Source: Candidatus Hydrogenedens sp. (GTDB lineage Bacteria > Hydrogenedentota > Hydrogenedentia > Hydrogenedentales > CAITNO01). Taken from it: DNA of 64,000 nucleotides. The position numbers and the translations under genes were made by a program. The stretch covers positions 16,425 through 80,424 of the forward strand of contig JAAYJV010000048.1 in NCBI GenBank assembly GCA_012522755.1, written 5' to 3'. The notes beneath the pieces are model-generated. The model was not told where the DNA came from and did not search any database. It worked only from the letters and a program-made list of their open reading frames with translations. Shown here piece by piece: positions 20,466-29,315 of the stretch (within the stretch, counting starts at the first letter, position 1; each line of letters starts with the position of its first letter).

Positions 20466-20623
20466 GTAATCTACCCTTGTTATTACACCGGGGCCTGTCA
20501 CGATTGGATAAGGTAAGAAGACCCCCAGCATGCCAATACTGTACCATGCTAACGGTTTTAAGGGCAAGAGAATTCCTGAAAAGAGGAAATCAGGGAATAG
20601 GAACGAGGGGCAAGGGCACGTAG

Positions 20624-20643
20624 GGGAACGGCATGCCGTGCCC
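20624..20643. repeat. Copy of the 20-bp palindromic module (1 mismatch) within a dispersed intergenic repeat
   Basis: GGGAACGGCATGCCGTGCCC; flanked by GTCCACTTGGTCCACTCTGTCCACT-type repeats as at 50.8 and 51.0 kb. Confidence 0.8.
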
Positions 20644-20752
20644 ACTTTGTCCCCTTAGTCCATTCCGTCCATGACCTCCACTCCGTCCACTTGGTCCACT
20701 CTGTCCACTGAAAGCCGTTTGTGCTCAAACCCCGATTCAAAGCCTGTCCAGT

Positions 20753-20788
20753 ATAAAAAAAGCGACGGCAACCGAAGTTGCCGCCGCA
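20753..20788 (-). terminator. Rho-independent terminator of the pilin gene
   Basis: Minus strand GCGGCGGCAAC-ttcg-GTTGCCGTCGCTTTTTTTAT: hairpin with TTCG loop and T-tract. Confidence 0.92.
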
Positions 20789-20822
20789 GATGATCGACAG
20801 AATAATGTCTGTTAAGACACTA

Positions 20823-21278
20823 TCAGATAGCTGTGCTGTCAGCGTCAGCCTGAGCACCAACTTCCTGACGGATGATGCCGCTGGCATTCACGAAGAAATA
20901 GCGGATACCGGTGGTGCCATCCTGATTGGGATCGGCTGTGACTTCAAAGTCCTGGAAGAGGCCGTTGGCGTCTTCGACTTCACCGGCGAGGTTGAAATCA
21001 TAGCCTTGCAGGGTGTCGCCATTGGCGGTGATTTCCAGATCCAGGAAGGAGGGGCCATCGGTCGGCTCTCTCAGGTCGGACCAGTCTTCAGCATAGCCTT
21101 TGGTAGCGGCGGCATAGGCGGTCTGAGCACCAACGATGGTTTTCAGGTTGCCAATGGCAGCTGCTTCATTGGACTGCAGTCTGGAACGCAGCAAATTGGG
21201 GATGGCGATAGCGGCGATAATCGCAATAATAGCCACAACAATCATCAGTTCGATCAGCGTAAAGCCCTTGTTCTTCAT
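20823..21278 (-). CDS. Type IV pilin / prepilin with class III signal
   Basis: MKNKGFTLIELMIVVAIIAIIAAIAIPNLLRSRLQSNEAAAIGNLKTI; G^FTLIELM cleavage motif. Confidence 0.95.
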   Translation of the reverse strand: MKNKGFTLIELMIVVAIIAIIAAIAIPNLLRSRLQSNEAAAIGNLKTIVGAQTAYAAATKGYAEDWSDLREPTDGPSFLDLEITANGDTLQGYDFNLAGEVEDANGLFQDFEVTADPNQDGTTGIRYFFVNASGIIRQEVGAQADADSTAI

Positions 21279-21343
21279 TGGGTAACCTCCGTTTTTGTTG
21301 TTTTGAACAAGTCACACACAAATTGACTAACTGACTACATGAG

Positions 21344-21359
21344 AGCAATTGCCGTGCCA
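21344..21359 (-). promoter_or_regulatory. Sigma-54 promoter upstream of pilin gene
   Basis: Minus strand TGGCACGGCAATTGCT fits TGGCAC-N5-TTGCW exactly; about 65 nt upstream of the pilin ATG. Confidence 0.85.
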
Positions 21360-21510
21360 ATATCGAAATTCAGGAACTAAACAAATAATTATCAGTTTGT
21401 GACCGGGTTTCACGAAAAAAAACGGTGGGATGGCAAAAAGAATTGACAAAAAATGTCGAGCTTCAACAAATAATTGTCATGCCAAACTGAGGGTTGTCCG
21501 GTTCTCGGGG

Positions 21511-22593
21511 CTATTGGATTTCCAACATACGCTGTATGGGGATGAGTGCTTGTTTACGGATTTCCTCATCCAGTTCCACCTGATACTGCTTGTTTTTCAA
21601 GGCGTTGAGCGTATCTTCCAAAGTAATATAGTTCATATGCTTGCAGCGGAGGGTACAGGCCCGGACGAGTTTTCTGTGAGGGAATTCAGCAGCGAGATTA
21701 TCGCCCATGGAACATTCCGTGAGAAGGGCATACCAGGGCGCATCCTTATCGCGCACATAATCGACCATGGCTTTTGTGCTTCCGGATTTATCGACCAGGT
21801 CAATGACTTCAGGGGGGCATTCGGGATGGGCGAGGATTACGGCATCGGCATATTGTTTGCGGATATTGGCCACATCCTCAGGGGTGAAAAGTTCATGGAC
21901 TTCACACTTGGCCTTCCACCCGATGACCAGAGGCTGGTCTTTGGAAATAGCGGCGAATCGAGCCTCGTCGGCTTCTGAATCCAGATAGGGGAGTCCCAGT
22001 TGTGTGGCTGTGTTTTCCGCAAGATAGGCATCGGGCAGAAAAATAATACGCTTGTGACCTTCTTCAATGAGTTTGGTCAATACCTTGTCGGCGTTGCCCG
22101 AGGTGCAGCAATAGTCCGATTCCGCTTTGGCATCGGCATAGGTATTCACATAGGTGACGACCACAGCACCGGGAAATTTCTCTTTCAGGTTCCGGATGTC
22201 AGCAGCTGTGATTCCTTCGGCCAGAGAGCAGCCGGCTTTTTCTGAGGGAACGAGCACGGTTTTTCCCGGGTTCAGAATTTTGGCTGTTTCACCCATGAAC
22301 CAGACCCCGCAAAAGACAATGATGTCAGCTGTGGTTCTGGCGGCAATGGAAGACAGTTGCAGGGAATCGCCCGTATAATCCGGGATACTGTGATAGAGTG
22401 CCGGTTCCATATAGTTATGGCCCAGGATCACCGCATTCATTTCATGCTTGAGTTCATTGATCCCATGGGCAATTTCCACTTTGGCTTCAATTTCAATTTC
22501 AGGCACAATACCCTGGAGCCGTTCATGCATAAATTTTCTTGTTTCATCCAGGCTTGCGCGGACCTGCAAAGTATTCATCTGGATATTCGTCAC
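21511..22593 (-). CDS. nadA: Quinolinate synthase
   Basis: MNAVILGHNYMEPALYHSIPDYTGDSLQLSSIAARTTADIIVFCGVWFMGETAKILNPGKTVLVPSEKAGCSLAEGI, VILAHPECPPEVIDLVD, ACTLRCKHMNYITLEDTLNAL. Confidence 0.96.
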   Translation of the reverse strand: MTNIQMNTLQVRASLDETRKFMHERLQGIVPEIEIEAKVEIAHGINELKHEMNAVILGHNYMEPALYHSIPDYTGDSLQLSSIAARTTADIIVFCGVWFMGETAKILNPGKTVLVPSEKAGCSLAEGITAADIRNLKEKFPGAVVVTYVNTYADAKAESDYCCTSGNADKVLTKLIEEGHKRIIFLPDAYLAENTATQLGLPYLDSEADEARFAAISKDQPLVIGWKAKCEVHELFTPEDVANIRKQYADAVILAHPECPPEVIDLVDKSGSTKAMVDYVRDKDAPWYALLTECSMGDNLAAEFPHRKLVRACTLRCKHMNYITLEDTLNALKNKQYQVELDEEIRKQALIPIQRMLEIQ

Positions 22594-22999
22594 TTTCTGC
22601 TTGAGAGTTGAAACATGGGGAATCTGAATCGGGATGGAACTTCATTGTAACAGGATACACGCCTGCAAGTAAAAGACGGCGATGCAGTTTATAAAATGAA
22701 ACAGCAACCAGGCCGTGTTTCAGTCCCGAAGAGAGATTATTTTTGTGAGATGAGCGGAAATGTCTTTTTTTCTTTCATCGCCATTGGCGGCTTCTTTGCA
22801 GTCAAGGGTGCGGTAAGATCTGTTTCGGGAAACAGTGGGCACAGTGGGACAGAGCGGCTGTACCCGATTCCTGACCTGAATTTCCGACCCGAAGACCGAC
22901 CCTGCTTTTCTCCGTCAAGTATGTTATACTTCTTGTTGCTTTCCTTTATTTCCCTCCCCCATCAGCTTTTCAGCAATACCATAATGAATTGACATATAA

Positions 23000-24430
23000 A
23001 TGACTGCTACACAAGTACGACTGCAAGAAGCGCCCTGGACCGGTACCCGTGAGGTATTGTCCATATCAGGCCCCCTTATTCTGGGCATGCTTTCCTATAC
23101 GATCATGGAGTTCGTTGACAAGGTCATGTGCTCCTATCTGGGAACGGATGCGCTTGCGGCTGTGGGCAGTGCGGGTATTGCCTCCTTCACTCTATGCACG
23201 CTTTTTATGGGAATTGCGAGTATTGTCACCACCTTTGTGGCCCAGTGTTATGGTCGTGAAGAATACGAACTGTGCGCCCGTTACTGCTGGCAGGGCATGT
23301 ATATATCCATTCTGGGTATTGTTTTCGCCATTATCCTGTGGCCATTGGCTCCTGCTCTTTTCGGATCCATGGGACATAATGAAGTGGTGACCCGCTATGA
23401 GCTGGAATATTTTCGTGTGCGCGTTCTGGGTTATTTCTTTGTTGGCGCCACAACGGCTCTGGCGGGTTTTTTCCAATCGGTGAGTAAGCCTCGTATCCCC
23501 ATGTATGCGGCCATCATCGCCAACACCACCAATATTCTGTTCAACTATGTGCTCATTTTCGGCAAATTCGGATTCCCACGCATGGAAGTGGCCGGAGCCG
23601 CTGCAGCCACAGTGTTGTCGACGGTACTGCAATGTATTGTCATGCTCTGGTGTTTTCTTCACCCGCATTTTGACCGCAGCTATCAAACCCGCTCGTCCTG
23701 GGCTTTTGACTGGAAACGTCTTCGTGAGATGATCACCATCGGGATGCCAGCGGCCATCAGCATGTTTCTGGATGTCGCCAACTGGTGGATCTTCACCTCC
23801 TTCATTATCGGCCGTTTCGGAGCAGTGCAGCTTGCGGCCAATACCATTGCCGTCAGCTTCATGCATATCGGTTTTCTCCCAGCTGTGGGGCTCAACCATG
23901 GTGTGGCCACCATTGTGGGTCAATGGCTGGGCCGTCGCGATATTGCCCGTGCCAAAGCGCGCACCTATACGGCCATACGCATAGCGGGGGTTTACATGGT
24001 GATCATGGGTCTGACCTTCGCTCTCTTCGGCAATATACTCATCTCCGTGATCTTCCGTGCGGAAATGGATGTGGTGCGTCTGGGCCATAAACTGCTGATA
24101 CTTGCAGCCCTCTTTCAGGCCTTCGATGCGGTAAACATCATTTGCGTGGGTGCTCTGAAAGGTGCCGGAGATACGCGCTGGATGATGTACATCACCTTTA
24201 TCATGTCCTATCTGGTCTTTCTTCCTCTGGCACTGATTTTTGCCTTCTATTTCCAATGGGGTGCCTTCGGTGCCTGGATGGGCGCAACGATCTTCATCAT
24301 ACTGTTGAGTGGCGTTCTCTTTCGTCGTTTCCAGGGAGAAGGCTGGCGACATATCAATATATTTACGCACACCTCTCCCGAGTCCGTATCACTGGCCGGT
24401 TCCACGGAGCCGGGCTGTGCGCAAGAGTAG
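23000..24430 (+). CDS. MATE family efflux transporter
   Basis: 12-TM pattern; TREVLSISGPLILGMLSYTIMEFVDKVMCSYLGTDALAAVGSAG, GFFQSVSKPRIPMYAAIIANTTNILFNYVLIFG, GLNHGVATIVGQWLGRRD. Confidence 0.93.
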   Translation: MTATQVRLQEAPWTGTREVLSISGPLILGMLSYTIMEFVDKVMCSYLGTDALAAVGSAGIASFTLCTLFMGIASIVTTFVAQCYGREEYELCARYCWQGMYISILGIVFAIILWPLAPALFGSMGHNEVVTRYELEYFRVRVLGYFFVGATTALAGFFQSVSKPRIPMYAAIIANTTNILFNYVLIFGKFGFPRMEVAGAAAATVLSTVLQCIVMLWCFLHPHFDRSYQTRSSWAFDWKRLREMITIGMPAAISMFLDVANWWIFTSFIIGRFGAVQLAANTIAVSFMHIGFLPAVGLNHGVATIVGQWLGRRDIARAKARTYTAIRIAGVYMVIMGLTFALFGNILISVIFRAEMDVVRLGHKLLILAALFQAFDAVNIICVGALKGAGDTRWMMYITFIMSYLVFLPLALIFAFYFQWGAFGAWMGATIFIILLSGVLFRRFQGEGWRHINIFTHTSPESVSLAGSTEPGCAQE

Positions 24431-24446
24431 AACAGGAATGTGAGTC

Positions 24447-25421
24447 ATGCCGTCTCTGGTCCATTTGACAGTTGAGGATACAGGCGAAGCCGTCCGCTTG
24501 GATGTCTATCTGGCTGACACTCTGGACAATCTTTCAAGAAGTTATCTTAAAAAACTTATTCAAAAAGGCAATGTAACCATTGACGGTCAGCCAGGCACGA
24601 AAGCATCGCAACTTCTTCAGGAAGGACAGAAGCTGACGGTACTCCTTCCGGCACCTCCGTCTCTGGTACCGAGTCCCGAAAATATACCCCTGGACATCCT
24701 CCATGAAGACGAGCATCTGGTTGTGGTCAATAAAGCTTCAGGGATGGTGGTTCATCCCGCTCCGGGACATCAGGGAGGCACCCTGGTGAATGCCCTGCTG
24801 TACCACTGTCCCGATTATGAGCAAACAGGCGACGATTCACGCCGTCCGGGAATTGTCCATCGCCTCGACCGCTACACTTCCGGTGTCATGGTGGCTGCAA
24901 AAAATCAAAGTGCTTATTTCCATCTGGCGAAACAGGCGGCCGAACGTGATTTTGAGCGTCGCTACCTGGCTCTGGTGGCCGGTGAATTCCCTGAAGAACG
25001 GGGCTGTATCAATGCCAGTATGGGTCGCAGTCTTGTAGACCCTTCCCGCATGGCCGTAACCGGAATTAATGCGAAAACAGCCATAACGCATTTTGAAACG
25101 CTGGAACGTTTCCAAGTGGCCTGTCTTGTGCGGCTTACACTGGAAACAGGCCGAACCCATCAGATCCGTGTCCATATGCGTTTTGCCGGGCATCCGATGC
25201 TGGGCGATCCCGTGTATGGTATGGACAGTTACGACTCTCTGGGTATTGATGAGGAGCTGATGGCTGCGCTTGAACAACTGGACGGTCAGGCCCTTCATGC
25301 GGAAAAACTGGGATTTACGCATCCTTTTACAGGAGAATGGTTGTCCTTTTCCAGTTCTCCTCCATCAGATTTTCAAGATGCTCTGAATGCACTTCGCAAT
25401 TTGAAGTCAGACAACAAATAA
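24447..25421 (+). CDS. RluA/RluD family pseudouridine synthase with S4 domain
   Basis: S4-like N-term; VVNKASGMVVHPAPGHQGGTLVNALLYH, GIVHRLDRYTSGVMVAAKN, ETGRTHQIRVHMRFAGHPMLGDPVYG. Confidence 0.94.
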   Translation: MPSLVHLTVEDTGEAVRLDVYLADTLDNLSRSYLKKLIQKGNVTIDGQPGTKASQLLQEGQKLTVLLPAPPSLVPSPENIPLDILHEDEHLVVVNKASGMVVHPAPGHQGGTLVNALLYHCPDYEQTGDDSRRPGIVHRLDRYTSGVMVAAKNQSAYFHLAKQAAERDFERRYLALVAGEFPEERGCINASMGRSLVDPSRMAVTGINAKTAITHFETLERFQVACLVRLTLETGRTHQIRVHMRFAGHPMLGDPVYGMDSYDSLGIDEELMAALEQLDGQALHAEKLGFTHPFTGEWLSFSSSPPSDFQDALNALRNLKSDNK

Positions 25422-25645
25422 GAAGCCGTGACGCATGCCGGCATTTTTGTGGTATAAAAAGTATGGCTCTCTTCGTTCTTGAAAAGATGCTTTTCAGTGT
25501 ATTTTGCAGCTGTACAGTTTATGGTCGCTTGATTACTCAGGTTAATTATTGCTAAGATATACTTCAAATTGTTAAATGTTTTCGGTATCCGCTTCACATC
25601 TCACTGTGGGGAATACTCCCTCTATATCAACTCAGGACGTTTTCT

Positions 25646-26221
25646 TTGAGTGCAACATCCACCAGATGGTCCAAAGAATTTGAAGACTCTGTTATGGAGC
25701 ATGTTGATCTGCTCTATGCGGTTGCTTTGCGCCTGACGCGCAATCATGCCGATGCGGAAGACCTTACTCAGAACACTTTTGTGAAAGCACTTCGTTTTCA
25801 CGATAAATTCAAGCCCGGTACTTATATAAAAGCGTGGTTGCTCACCATCTTGCGCAACACCTTCATCAATGAGTACCGACGCCGTTCCCGCCGTCCTCTG
25901 GAAGTGGAACTTTCCGGTTTTGAAGTTGCCCGGGACACCAATCCTGACCCGGATATTTTCTTTGAGCCCCGTCCCGGCTGTCGTGAAGATTTGCTTGAGC
26001 TTGTGGATGATCCCGTGCGCCAGGCGGTAGAAGCCCTTCCTCCTGAGTTTCGGGAAGCGGTGTTGATGGCGGACTTGGAAGATATGTCTTACAAGGAAAT
26101 TGCCGAAGCCATGGGCTGCCCTCTTGGCACGGTAATGTCCCGCTTGTATCGTGGTCGAAAGTTACTTCGTGATGCCCTTGAGGAATATGCACGGGAGCGA
26201 GGTGTTGTATCTTCTAAGTAG
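25646..26221 (+). CDS. ECF-type sigma-70 family RNA polymerase sigma factor (TTG start)
   Basis: Region 2 LYAVALRLTRNHADAEDLTQNTFVKALRFHDKFKPGTYIKAWLLTILRNTFINEYRRRSR; region 4 LPPEFREAVLMADLEDMSYKEIAEAMGCPLGTVMSRLYRGRKLLRDAL. Confidence 0.93.
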   Translation: MSATSTRWSKEFEDSVMEHVDLLYAVALRLTRNHADAEDLTQNTFVKALRFHDKFKPGTYIKAWLLTILRNTFINEYRRRSRRPLEVELSGFEVARDTNPDPDIFFEPRPGCREDLLELVDDPVRQAVEALPPEFREAVLMADLEDMSYKEIAEAMGCPLGTVMSRLYRGRKLLRDALEEYARERGVVSSK

Positions 26222-26434
26222 ATATTGATCTGAAAAGAGTCGGACCCCGGTTGAAAACAGTATCTTTGAAGGCTGGGGTTCTTTTATGTGTCTGTTTTTT
26301 CAGCGCATTTCTTTTTTATATCACAGTAAAGTCTTTGTAACAGGAAAGCAGCAGATCCGGTCTTCAATACAGGCAAGCCGATGCCATATCCCTTTCCTCG
26401 GATCTGCTTTCAACAACAACCAGGAGAAAATTAC

Positions 26435-27514
26435 ATGGCAAAGTACTCAGTAGCACTGATTCCCGGTGATGGTACCGGGCCGGAAGTGATGGCGGAAGGA
26501 GTGAAGGTTCTTGACGCTGCGGCGGCAAAATTCGGATTTTCCTTTTCCTATCAGAACTATGATTTTGGCGGCGAACGCTACATGAAAACGGGCGAAGTAC
26601 TTCCCGACTCCGCTATTGAAGAATTCAGAAAGTTTGATGCCCTCTATCTGGGCGCCATCGGTCACCCCGAAGTGGCACCAGGAATTCTTGAGAAGGGTAT
26701 TTTGCTGCGTACACGCTTTGAGCTGGATCAGTACATCAACCTGCGTCCCGTGAAACTTTATCCCGGTGTGGATACGCCTATCAAGGATAAAGGACCGGAA
26801 GACATTGATTTTATTGTGATCCGTGAAAACTCCGCTGATATTTATACCGGTATCGGCGGTGTCCAGCGTAAAGGCACTCCTTACGAAGTGGCCATGCAGA
26901 CCATGGTATACAGCCGCAATGAAGTGGATCGCTGCCTGCGCTATGCTTTCGAATGCACCCGCAAACGCAACAAAGACCTGACCCTCACCCTGTGCGGCAA
27001 AACGAACGTGCTCACCCACGTCTTCGGTCTGTGGGAACGGGCCTTCCATGAAATGGGCGAAAAAGAATTCCCGGATATCAAGCGTGAATATGCCCACGTT
27101 GACGCCACCACCATGTGGATGGTGAAAAACCCTGAATGGTTCGACGTCGTTGTGACGGGCAACATGTTCGGTGACATTATCACGGATCTGGGCGCCATGA
27201 TCCAGGGTGGTATGGGCATCGCTGCCGGCGGTAACCTGAATCCCGAAGGCGTCTCCATGTTTGAGCCCATCGGTGGCAGTGCTCCCAAGTATACGGGCAT
27301 GAATATCATCAATCCCCTGGCCTGTATTTTCGCCGGTCAGATGCTGATGGATGAAGTGGGCGAGCCCGAAGCTGCTCTGAAGATTGAAGAAGCCTGTGTC
27401 GCTTTCCTGACCTCCGGTCAGATCAAAGGCCTGTCCGCCAGTGACATTAAAGCGGCTGGCATGACCACCACCGCCATCGGCGACTGGATTGCCGACTATA
27501 TCGCCAAAAACTGA
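26435..27514 (+). CDS. Isocitrate/isopropylmalate dehydrogenase family protein (LeuB-like)
   Basis: MAKYSVALIPGDGTGPEVMAEGVKVLDAA, LLRTRFELDQYINLRPVKLYPGV, DFIVIRENSADIYTGIGG, VVTGNMFGDIITDLGAMIQGGMGIAAGGNLNP, EPIGGSAPKYTGMNIINPLACI. Confidence 0.9.
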   Translation: MAKYSVALIPGDGTGPEVMAEGVKVLDAAAAKFGFSFSYQNYDFGGERYMKTGEVLPDSAIEEFRKFDALYLGAIGHPEVAPGILEKGILLRTRFELDQYINLRPVKLYPGVDTPIKDKGPEDIDFIVIRENSADIYTGIGGVQRKGTPYEVAMQTMVYSRNEVDRCLRYAFECTRKRNKDLTLTLCGKTNVLTHVFGLWERAFHEMGEKEFPDIKREYAHVDATTMWMVKNPEWFDVVVTGNMFGDIITDLGAMIQGGMGIAAGGNLNPEGVSMFEPIGGSAPKYTGMNIINPLACIFAGQMLMDEVGEPEAALKIEEACVAFLTSGQIKGLSASDIKAAGMTTTAIGDWIADYIAKN

Positions 27515-27531
27515 GTTTGAAATGATGTTGC

Positions 27532-27576
27532 GGGCCCGTGGAGAATGTTGTCTTTGCGGGCCCCTTTTCTTTTTTA
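27532..27576 (+). terminator. Rho-independent terminator after LeuB-like gene
   Basis: GGGCCCG ... CGGGCCC stem followed by cTTTTcTTTTTT. Confidence 0.7.
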
Positions 27577-27593
27577 TCCCGGAATGACAGACC

Positions 27594-28613
27594 ATGCTTG
27601 TTCGTGAAATTCTTGAAGAGGAGGAACTGAAAAGGCTTGCGCCCAATGCGAGCTTTGCCCGTCATACAAAAGGGCGGGTCGTAGAAGAAACTGAAGATCC
27701 CTACAGAACTGCTTTCCAGCGAGACCGTGACCGGATCCTGCATACCAAGGCTTTCCGACGACTGAAACGGAAGACCCAGGTTTTTCTCGCTCCTGAAGGA
27801 GATCATTACAGAACACGGCTGACCCATACGCTGGAAGTATCGCAAATCGCCAGAACCATTGCCCGGGCCCTTTTTCTCAACGAAGATCTCACAGAGGCCA
27901 TTTCTCTGGGCCATGATCTGGGACATACCCCTTTCGGTCATGCCGGAGAAACAGTGCTCAATGAGTTGTACAAACCGGGCTTCACCCATTACGAACAGAG
28001 CTTGCGTATTGTGGAGCATCTTGAACACCGGAAGAGCGGCGCCGGGCTCAACCTGACTTGGGAAGTACGGCAGGGCATTCTCAACCACTCCCACGGAAAA
28101 GTGCTGCTCTACGGCAAAGAAGCTCCCGCCATGTCGGCCGAATGCATGGTGGTGAGTCTCGCCGATGCCATCGCCTATATCAACCACGATATCGATGATG
28201 CCATTGCGGCCGGTGTGATCACCTTTGAGGCTCTTCCAGGAGAAGCGCTCGCCGTCGTGGGCGCAGGCAACTCAACACGGATCAACAGCATGGTCCTCGG
28301 TGTCATTGAAGGGAGCCGGGATAACAAGATCAATATTCTTCCTGAAATCCGGGAGAGCATGCGCATTCTCCGCGATTTTCTTTATCAGGAAGTATATCCC
28401 CGCGAAGAGATTGAGTCAGAAATCCGGCTGGCCCGTCAGATGGTTCGTGATCTGTACTGTTATCTGCTGGAGCATCCTCCGGCCGATTTCAACAGCAGGA
28501 ATTCCGAGGACGATTTTGAGCGACGACTTGTCGATTATATCGCCGGAATGACCGATGAATTCGCCATGCGCCTCCATCATACGCTTTTTGGTGGATCACA
28601 GGCCGGGAAGTGA
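27594..28613 (+). CDS. dgt: dGTPase-like HD-domain triphosphohydrolase
   Basis: DPYRTAFQRDRDRILHTKAFRRLKRKTQVFLAPEGDHYRTRLTHTLEVSQIARTIARAL, GHDLGHTPFGHAGE, SLADAIAYINHDIDDAI. Confidence 0.93.
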   Translation: MLVREILEEEELKRLAPNASFARHTKGRVVEETEDPYRTAFQRDRDRILHTKAFRRLKRKTQVFLAPEGDHYRTRLTHTLEVSQIARTIARALFLNEDLTEAISLGHDLGHTPFGHAGETVLNELYKPGFTHYEQSLRIVEHLEHRKSGAGLNLTWEVRQGILNHSHGKVLLYGKEAPAMSAECMVVSLADAIAYINHDIDDAIAAGVITFEALPGEALAVVGAGNSTRINSMVLGVIEGSRDNKINILPEIRESMRILRDFLYQEVYPREEIESEIRLARQMVRDLYCYLLEHPPADFNSRNSEDDFERRLVDYIAGMTDEFAMRLHHTLFGGSQAGK

Positions 28614-29315
28614 ATCCAGCGCTACAGGGCCATCAGCATGGAGGGGCTCTCCATAAGTGACGCCAATGCGCCGACCCCAGAAACGGGCACGATGTTCAAT
28701 GGATTCCCAGAATTCAGGGGAAGAAATATAGGTGCTGGCTCCTTTGTAATCGGGATTATGAAACTGAGAACGGTGTGCGGCGATGGACTCCAGTTTCACA
28801 GAGAAATAATCGCTGATATCCATGATGGCGAAGGGTTCGGGAGCCATGTCCAGATAGGGATGAAAGAAAAAGAGTGTTTCCGGACGATAAGGCTCATGAC
28901 CTGTTTCGATACGGCGGAGCCCTGAAAGGAAACAGGCTTCTTTGGCCAGGTGATAAGTGGCCGCATGGTCGGGGTGACGGTCAGGGGTCATGAGTGTCAG
29001 CACGACTTTGGGCCGGAACTGGCGGATATAAGGGATGATGACCTTCCGCTGTTCAGGGGTATTGGACAGGACACCATCGGGCAGACCTGCATTGACCCGG
29101 GCTGTGAGCCCCAGAATCTTTGCAGCCTCCTCAGCTTCCAACTGACGTTCCTCAGGGGTGCCGCGACTGCTCATTTCTCCCCGGGTCAGGTCGAGGATGG
29201 CAACCCGCTTTCCTTCAGCGCTGAGCCGGGCAATGAGCCCGCCAATGCCCAGTTCCACATCGTCGGGGTGGGCGCCAATAGCCAGAATATCTGCAGTGGG
29301 GAAATTCTCATTCAC
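28596..29315 (-). CDS. bshB1: PIG-L family deacetylase, bacillithiol biosynthesis BshB1-like
   Basis: DILAIGAHPDDVELGIGGLIARLSAEGKRVAILDLTRGEMSSRGTPEERQLEAEEAAKILG, PDRHPDHAATYHLAKEACFLSGL; adjacent to bshC. Confidence 0.9.
   Translation of the reverse strand: MNENFPTADILAIGAHPDDVELGIGGLIARLSAEGKRVAILDLTRGEMSSRGTPEERQLEAEEAAKILGLTARVNAGLPDGVLSNTPEQRKVIIPYIRQFRPKVVLTLMTPDRHPDHAATYHLAKEACFLSGLRRIETGHEPYRPETLFFFHPYLDMAPEPFAIMDISDYFSVKLESIAAHRSQFHNPDYKGASTYISSPEFWESIEHRARFWGRRIGVTYGEPLHADGPVALDSLPGL

Noticed and set aside
20466-20645. 60-aa N-terminal extension of the phosphoglycerate mutase ORF
   Set aside because: Encoded by the dispersed repeat; family alignment starts at MKYIILLGDGMADHP (20465)
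26236-26290. Possible terminator GACCCCGG...GGCTGGGGTTCTTTT after the ECF sigma gene
   Set aside because: Stem has mismatches and a long loop; too weak to call without folding
26447-27646. 399-aa minus-strand ORF opposite the LeuB-like gene
   Set aside because: Antisense to a well-supported enzyme gene; no domain
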